8,808 nt of DNA from Planctomycetia bacterium (GTDB lineage Bacteria; Planctomycetota; Planctomycetia; Gemmatales; Gemmataceae), in contig JANXSH010000884.1 in NCBI GenBank assembly GCA_025356615.1, positions 1 to 8,808 on the forward strand, given 5' to 3'. Each line of letters starts with the position of its first letter. Positions within the stretch are counted from its first letter, which is position 1. The notes under the pieces were generated by a model. It was not told where the DNA came from and did no database searches. It saw only the letters and a list, made by a program, of their open reading frames with translations. Made by a program: the position numbers and the translations under genes. Of the stretch, positions 6,281 through 8,808 are shown piece by piece.

Positions 6281-7140
6281 CCCTCCACCCCCACGACGAG
6301 ATCCGAGGCGACCCCGTTGCGGTCCTTCGCCTGGCCGGGCCACTCCTTCCAGCGCGAACACTGTCGCCAGAACGCCAGCGGGTTGTCGTAGACGACTTTG
6401 CGGATCGTCTCCTCGGGGTGGCCGCGCCGGCGCAGTTCCAGCACCAGCTCGGGGACGGCGAGCGGGTCGCTCTTGCCCCAGTCTCCGGCGCTGTTCGCCA
6501 TGATGCGGTCGGTGCCGACCATCTCGAGGATGTCGGCGGCCCGTGCGGGGGTGCATTTCGTCGTCGGGTAGAGCGTCATGGCGCACCAGAAGCCGCCGTC
6601 GAGGGCGAGGCGCACGGTGTGTTCCTCGACGTGATCGACGAGGACGCGGTGGGGCAAAACGCGCGAGTCGTTTTGGAGCATGTCGATGATCATCCGCGTG
6701 CCCTTGTACTTGTCCTCGAGGTGGGGCGTGTGGATGAGGATCAACTCGTTCGTCTTGGCGGCGAGGTCGAGGTGTTCCTGGAAGATGGTCGCCTCGTTGC
6801 GCGTGTTCTTGTTCAGGCCGATCTCGCCGATGCCGAGGACGTTCGGCTTGTCGAGGAACTCGGGGATGAGCTTGATGACCTCGCGCGAAAGGCTCACGTT
6901 CTCGGCCTCCTTGGCGTTGATGCAGAGCCAACTGTAGTGCCTAATGCCGAAGAGCGCCGCGCGCTTCGGCTCGATGTCGGTGAGGTGGTGGAAGTAGTCG
7001 CGGAAGCCCTCGGCGCTGTTGCGATCGAACCCGGCCCAGAAGGCAGGCTCCGAGAGCGCAACGCAGCCCGAGAGGGCCATGCGGTGGTAGTCGTCCGTGA
7101 CGCGGGAGATCATGTGAATGTGCGGGTCGATGAAGTACAT
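6277..7140 (-). CDS. TatD-family metal-dependent hydrolase, EboB-like
   Basis: A 287-residue TIM-barrel amidohydrolase of the TatD family. Metal and catalytic landmarks are H-x-H in DPHIHM (His7, His9), Glu106 in GEIGL, His137 and His140 in IHTPH, His170 in VDH, and Asp220 in SAGDWG. The N-terminal DPHIHMISRVTDDY and the internal EPAFW, FGIRHY and NSAGDWG are, as I recall them, typical of the EboB-like subgroup found in ebo clusters rather than the TatD DNase subgroup; no other ebo gene is visible here. The start is set at the ATG at 7140. GGAG on the minus strand lies 9 nt upstream, whereas the longer frame from a GTG at 7155 would overlap that Shine-Dalgarno. The same GGAG-9 nt-start layout recurs in the decayed copy at 8049-8153. 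The stop overlaps the next gene's start. Substrate unknown. Confidence 0.9.
   Translation of the reverse strand: MYFIDPHIHMISRVTDDYHRMALSGCVALSEPAFWAGFDRNSAEGFRDYFHHLTDIEPKRAALFGIRHYSWLCINAKEAENVSLSREVIKLIPEFLDKPNVLGIGEIGLNKNTRNEATIFQEHLDLAAKTNELILIHTPHLEDKYKGTRMIIDMLQNDSRVLPHRVLVDHVEEHTVRLALDGGFWCAMTLYPTTKCTPARAADILEMVGTDRIMANSAGDWGKSDPLAVPELVLELRRRGHPEETIRKVVYDNPLAFWRQCSRWKEWPGQAKDRNGVASDLVVGVEG
7068..7140 (-). repeat. 73-bp direct repeat, copy A (start of intact tatD-like gene)
   Basis: This is the first 24 codons of the intact tatD-like gene. It matches 8081-8153 base for base without gaps except for 6 mismatches, in the same orientation and offset by 1,013 bp. The match stops abruptly at the inner end: left of 7068 and left of 8081 the sequences are unrelated. 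Confidence 0.9.
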
Positions 7141-7203
7141 GGGTGCTATCTCCACTTGTCGAAAGGCGACTATTTCGGGCGAAGGGTGAACTTTACTCGA
7201 GTC

Positions 7204-7704
7204 TTACCGGGCTGAAGTTTCGGCGACCTTGGTCATTCTCTCCACCCCTTCGAACACCTCGAGGACGACGTGTTGAACCGTGGTGATCCGCGTGCGATCG
7301 AGATCGATGAGGTCGCCGTACTCGGCGATCGCGTCACATAGAGCGGACGCCGATTCCCGAGCCGATCGCAGGGCCGCAGGCTGATCTTCGGAAGGATCGA
7401 GGAGAACGCTCGAGAGACGCTGAAGATGCTCCAATCCGCTCGAAATTTCGCGCGAACGAGAGCGGAGCCGGAGGATCTCCTGCTGACTGCCTGGCTTGCC
7501 GGAAATGGTATGCAGGACGATGGCAAATGCGTTCATGACGCGAAACCGTTCCTCGAGGAAGACCTGCGGGTCGGGAACGCCGGTTATCAGCGCGGGAAGC
7601 CCGATCGAGAGTGTCCCCTGTACGAGTCCGACCAACTTCGCACAAGTCAACCGGGCCAGGGAGAGTTCGTCGGCGGGAAGGGCGGTAGTCGTGGAATCGT
7701 GCAT
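7204..7704 (-). CDS. Uncharacterised helical protein, about 166 aa
   Basis: I do not recognise this protein. From the second of two adjacent ATGs (7704) it has 166 residues; from the first (7707), 167. AGGAG on the minus strand (complement of 7712-7716) lies 7 nt from the second and 4 nt from the first, so 7704 is preferred. The sequence looks almost wholly alpha-helical. One hydrophobic stretch (LVGLVQGTLSIGLPALITGV, ~25-44) is probably a buried helix rather than a membrane span. Arg/Leu-rich amphipathic helices follow (QQEILRLRSRSREISSGLEHLQRLSSVLL, cited by its ends only: QQEIL to SSVLL), and the C-terminus is coiled-coil-like (VVLEVFEGVERM). No catalytic motif is visible. The gene starts 15 nt after the 7720-8043 gene and lies between the two copies of the tatD-start repeat, so the two genes are probably co-transcribed and moved together. 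Confidence 0.7.
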   Translation of the reverse strand: MHDSTTTALPADELSLARLTCAKLVGLVQGTLSIGLPALITGVPDPQVFLEERFRVMNAFAIVLHTISGKPGSQQEILRLRSRSREISSGLEHLQRLSSVLLDPSEDQPAALRSARESASALCDAIAEYGDLIDLDRTRITTVQHVVLEVFEGVERMTKVAETSAR

Positions 7705-7719
7705 CATCGAACTCCTGGA

Positions 7720-8043
7720 TTACGAAAGCAAACCTGCCTGCCGAAGTTCTTGCCGAACGAAATCCGCATGGGGCTGCGTCATTGTGAGTGCCCCATCGAC
7801 GAGGTTGAAATGACTCGTCGGGAGGAACCTCCCGTCCGACGAGACGAGAAACCCTCGCCACTCGATATACTTCGTGATGCCGAGCCTGTCCGCCAAGCCC
7901 TGGTGTCCCTGTCCGCCCGTTACCAGGTCGAAGCTCCCGATGCGGATCTCCCCGGTGGAAGGATTATACAGTCCGACCCCGATATCCTGCGGATTCGATC
8001 GGAAGGCGAAACGAAGGTCAGCCACATCGGCGGAAGGAATCAT
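7720..8043 (-). CDS. Uncharacterised 107-aa protein, possibly a toxin-like C-terminal domain
   Basis: I cannot name a family. The 107 residues read as a small alpha/beta domain: a beta-rich first half (VGLYNPSTGEIRIGSFDLV, ~23-41), G-x-GHQGLADRLGI (~44-56), RGFLVSSDGRFLP (~63-75), SHFN (~77-80), then a C-terminal helix (ADFVRQELRQAGLL). The order H-x-x-LA, G-F-x-V-x-x-DG, S-H-F and end helix loosely recalls the ends of some polymorphic-toxin or Rhs-associated proteins; this is an impression, not an identification. The ATG at 8043 has no clear Shine-Dalgarno, and an in-frame stop lies at 8077-8079. A 34-codon frame derived from the tatD fragment ends 5 nt upstream, which could allow reinitiation. 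The start lies only ~37 bp from the repeat junction at 8080/8081, so 5' truncation of a longer gene is possible. Confidence 0.6.
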   Translation of the reverse strand: MIPSADVADLRFAFRSNPQDIGVGLYNPSTGEIRIGSFDLVTGGQGHQGLADRLGITKYIEWRGFLVSSDGRFLPTSHFNLVDGALTMTQPHADFVRQELRQAGLLS

Positions 8044-8048
8044 TCCAA

Positions 8049-8153
8049 TTACCCAATGGCTACTCGAGCGGGGGTTCTATCCGAGAGGGCCATGCGGTGG
8101 TAGTCGTCCGTGCCGCGCGAGATCATGTGTATCTGCGGGTCGATGAAGTTCAC
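8049..8153 (-). pseudogene. Decayed 5' fragment of a tatD-like (EboB-like) hydrolase gene
   Basis: This frame of 34 codons begins with the first 24 codons of the neighbouring tatD-like gene (VNFIDPQIHMISRGTDDY..MALS), then departs at 8080/8081 into unrelated codons and stops with TAA at 8049-8051. The start is GTG instead of ATG. The first metal-ligand histidine of H-x-H is Gln, so even the retained part is non-functional as a hydrolase. GGAG on the minus strand lies 9 nt upstream of the GTG, exactly as in the intact gene, so it may still be translated. It lies 50 nt behind the 143-aa gene and 5 nt ahead of the 107-aa gene. I call it a remnant; a secondary role as a leader ORF is possible. 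Confidence 0.8.
8081..8153 (-). repeat. 73-bp direct repeat, copy B (tatD-start remnant)
   Basis: Copy B of the repeat matching 7068-7140 with 6 mismatches in 73 positions, direct orientation. The mismatches convert the start ATG to GTG, one ligand His codon to Gln and one Val codon to Gly. The interval between copies (7141-8080) holds just the two small unknown genes. Confidence 0.9.
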
Positions 8154-8203
8154 AAATGAGGACTCCAAATGTTTGTGAGACGTATTTCGATTCCCATCCA
8201 CGA

Positions 8204-8635
8204 TTATGCGACAGGTTGGGACTGCGGATAGAAATATGCCCCGTCGATGCTGACTCCGCCGAGCACGGTCCCGTCGAACCGGGTCATGCCAGGATAGGGT
8301 TTCGTGTGTCGAACCGCGAACGGGCCATCTGCCACTGTTGGCTTCATCACCGCCAACGCCGCCTGGGTGAGAGAATCCTTCAACCCGATCACTTTGACCT
8401 CGAGCAGGTCGATCCACAAGTTGGGAATCCGGCGCAGAACCTCTTGTACCGAGCGGTAGGCGACAGCCGGACCCTTCTCGTCCACGATCGAGGAGGCGAG
8501 ATAGAGGAACCACTTGCCATCGTCGGTCGGTTTAGCCCAGAATGCAATCGGAACATCGAACCCCGCAGTCGCGAGCGTTTCGATCAATCGTTTGCCACTC
8601 TCGGTCTGTTCATTCACCACTGCGTTTTGATCCAT
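8204..8635 (-). CDS. Conserved hypothetical protein, 143 aa
   Basis: The function is unknown. The 143 residues show an N-terminal helix (VNEQTESGKRLIETLATAGF, ~7-26), a central VPIAFWAKPTDDGKWFLYLAS core (~28-48), a second helix with YRSVQEVLRRIP (~60-71), a strand LLEVKVIGL, and a C-terminal LGGVSIDGAYFYP (~125-137). The pattern AFW-x-K .. KW-x-LYLAS .. VKVIG .. LGG .. YFYP resembles a small cytoplasmic protein type I have met in planctomycetes; this is recollection, not a search. There is no signal peptide. The ATG at 8635 has GGAG (complement of 8643-8646) 7 nt upstream, and a good sigma70-type promoter lies just behind that, so this is probably the first gene of a transcription unit running toward the tatD-like gene. 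Confidence 0.85.
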   Translation of the reverse strand: MDQNAVVNEQTESGKRLIETLATAGFDVPIAFWAKPTDDGKWFLYLASSIVDEKGPAVAYRSVQEVLRRIPNLWIDLLEVKVIGLKDSLTQAALAVMKPTVADGPFAVRHTKPYPGMTRFDGTVLGGVSIDGAYFYPQSQPVA

Positions 8636-8667
8636 TCGAAAACTCCGTGTGCGAGATCGGCGATGGC

Positions 8668-8696
8668 AGTATTACCCCGGCCCGAAATATTGTCAA
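8668..8696 (-). promoter_or_regulatory. Sigma70-type promoter for the 143-aa gene
   Basis: On the minus strand a perfect -35 box TTGACA (complement of 8691-8696) is followed after 17 nt by AATACT (complement of 8668-8673), a 4/6 match to TATAAT. Transcription would begin near 8661, leaving a ~25-nt leader that includes the GGAG ribosome binding site at 8643-8646. It sits in a conspicuous AT-rich island within GC-rich surroundings, just after the stop codon of the gene cut by the window edge. Confidence 0.6.
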
Positions 8697-8699
8697 TAA

Positions 8700-8808
8700 T
8701 TACGGCCCTGCGGCGTATTGGGCGCAGGGGTGACGGAAGTAGCTCTTGACGTGTTCGGGCAGGTGCAGCAGCCCGCGCATGAATCGCTGGATTCGGGACC
8801 GTAGCTCT
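8700..8808 (-). CDS. C-terminal end of an unidentified gene cut by the window edge, possibly a transposase
   Basis: A minus-strand frame enters from the right edge and ends with TAA at 8700-8702, giving 35 residues that include RIQRFMRGLLHLPEHV and SYFRHPCAQYAAG. The amphipathic helix followed by 'YFRHP-x-x-QYAA' is protein-like, and its ending style reminds me of some DDE transposases. I cannot name a family from this little sequence. Codon bias looks coding, with mostly G/C in third positions. The promoter of the next gene lies directly behind its stop codon. Confidence 0.5.
   Translation of the reverse strand, partial: ELRSRIQRFMRGLLHLPEHVKSYFRHPCAQYAAGP

Noticed and set aside
6281..6931. 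Upstream extension of the second DUF4240 frame (ORF open to 6931)
   Set aside because: The extension overlaps the tatD-like gene in another frame and has low-complexity Arg/Pro/His-rich composition. The DUF4240 homology begins at the ATG at 6280/6277, matching its paralogue.
7141..7155. Longer tatD-like start at GTG 7155
   Set aside because: It would place the start codon over the GGAG ribosome binding site. The ATG at 7140 is correctly spaced, and the decayed copy shows the same layout.
7426..8103. 225-codon plus-strand open frame
   Set aside because: It runs antisense to both small minus-strand genes, which have better composition; one has a good Shine-Dalgarno.
8154..8513. Extension of the tatD-fragment frame up to 8513
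   Set aside because: That part is a shadow of the 143-aa gene in another frame. Homology to the tatD-like protein begins only at 8153.
1..8808. CRISPR array or rRNA
   Set aside because: No regularly spaced repeats and no rRNA-like conserved segments were seen on either strand.

Overview
The window looks like a chromosomal segment of a high-GC bacterium, most likely a planctomycete of the Gemmata type. The grounds are a Hanks-type Ser/Thr kinase with a C-terminal membrane anchor and helical tail, a secreted protein with two tRNA_anti-like OB-fold repeats, a tandem pair of ~84-residue 'F-x-PFR' small proteins, and a 143-residue 'FW-x-K ... W-x-LY-x-AS' protein. All are protein types I associate with planctomycetes. 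The assignment is an inference; there is no rRNA or marker phylogeny here.

Layout. Positions 1-138 hold the 3' end of a group II intron (domains V and VI), whose body lies upstream of the window. After ~170 bases without a gene comes a tRNA-Gly(CCC) gene at 312-383. Two plus-strand genes follow: a secreted NTF2-like/OB-fold protein (464-1804) and a membrane-anchored Ser/Thr kinase (1957-3567), separated by a hairpin-rich spacer. From 3576 to the right edge every gene is on the minus strand. The kinase converges on the minus-strand block with only 8 bp between stop codons.

Read in its own direction, the minus-strand block starts with the tail of an unidentified gene, perhaps a transposase, cut by the right edge (8700-8808). 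Next is a TTGACA-17-AATACT promoter (8668-8696) and a 143-aa protein (8204-8635). Then come a decayed 5' fragment of a tatD-like gene (8049-8153), two small unknown genes (7720-8043 and 7204-7704), and the intact EboB-like TatD-family hydrolase gene (6277-7140). Two DUF4240 paralogues (5750-6280 and 5194-5757), tsaD (4175-5197) and the paralogous pair of ~84-aa proteins (3878-4132 and 3576-3830) complete it. From tatD to tsaD each stop codon overlaps the next start by 4-8 nt, so these four genes are probably translationally coupled.

The most notable structure is a 73-bp direct repeat. The start of the intact tatD gene (7068-7140) recurs at 8081-8153 with 6 mismatches, and the ~1-kb interval between the copies carries exactly the two small unknown genes. 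The decayed copy keeps a Shine-Dalgarno sequence and a GTG start and stops 5 nt before the next gene, so it may now serve as a short leader ORF. The two DUF4240 genes also share a 39-bp nearly identical 5' segment inside otherwise diverged sequence. These features point to small-scale duplication and cassette turnover beside a conserved tRNA-modification gene. I found no CRISPR array, rRNA, complete insertion sequence or recognisable defence system.
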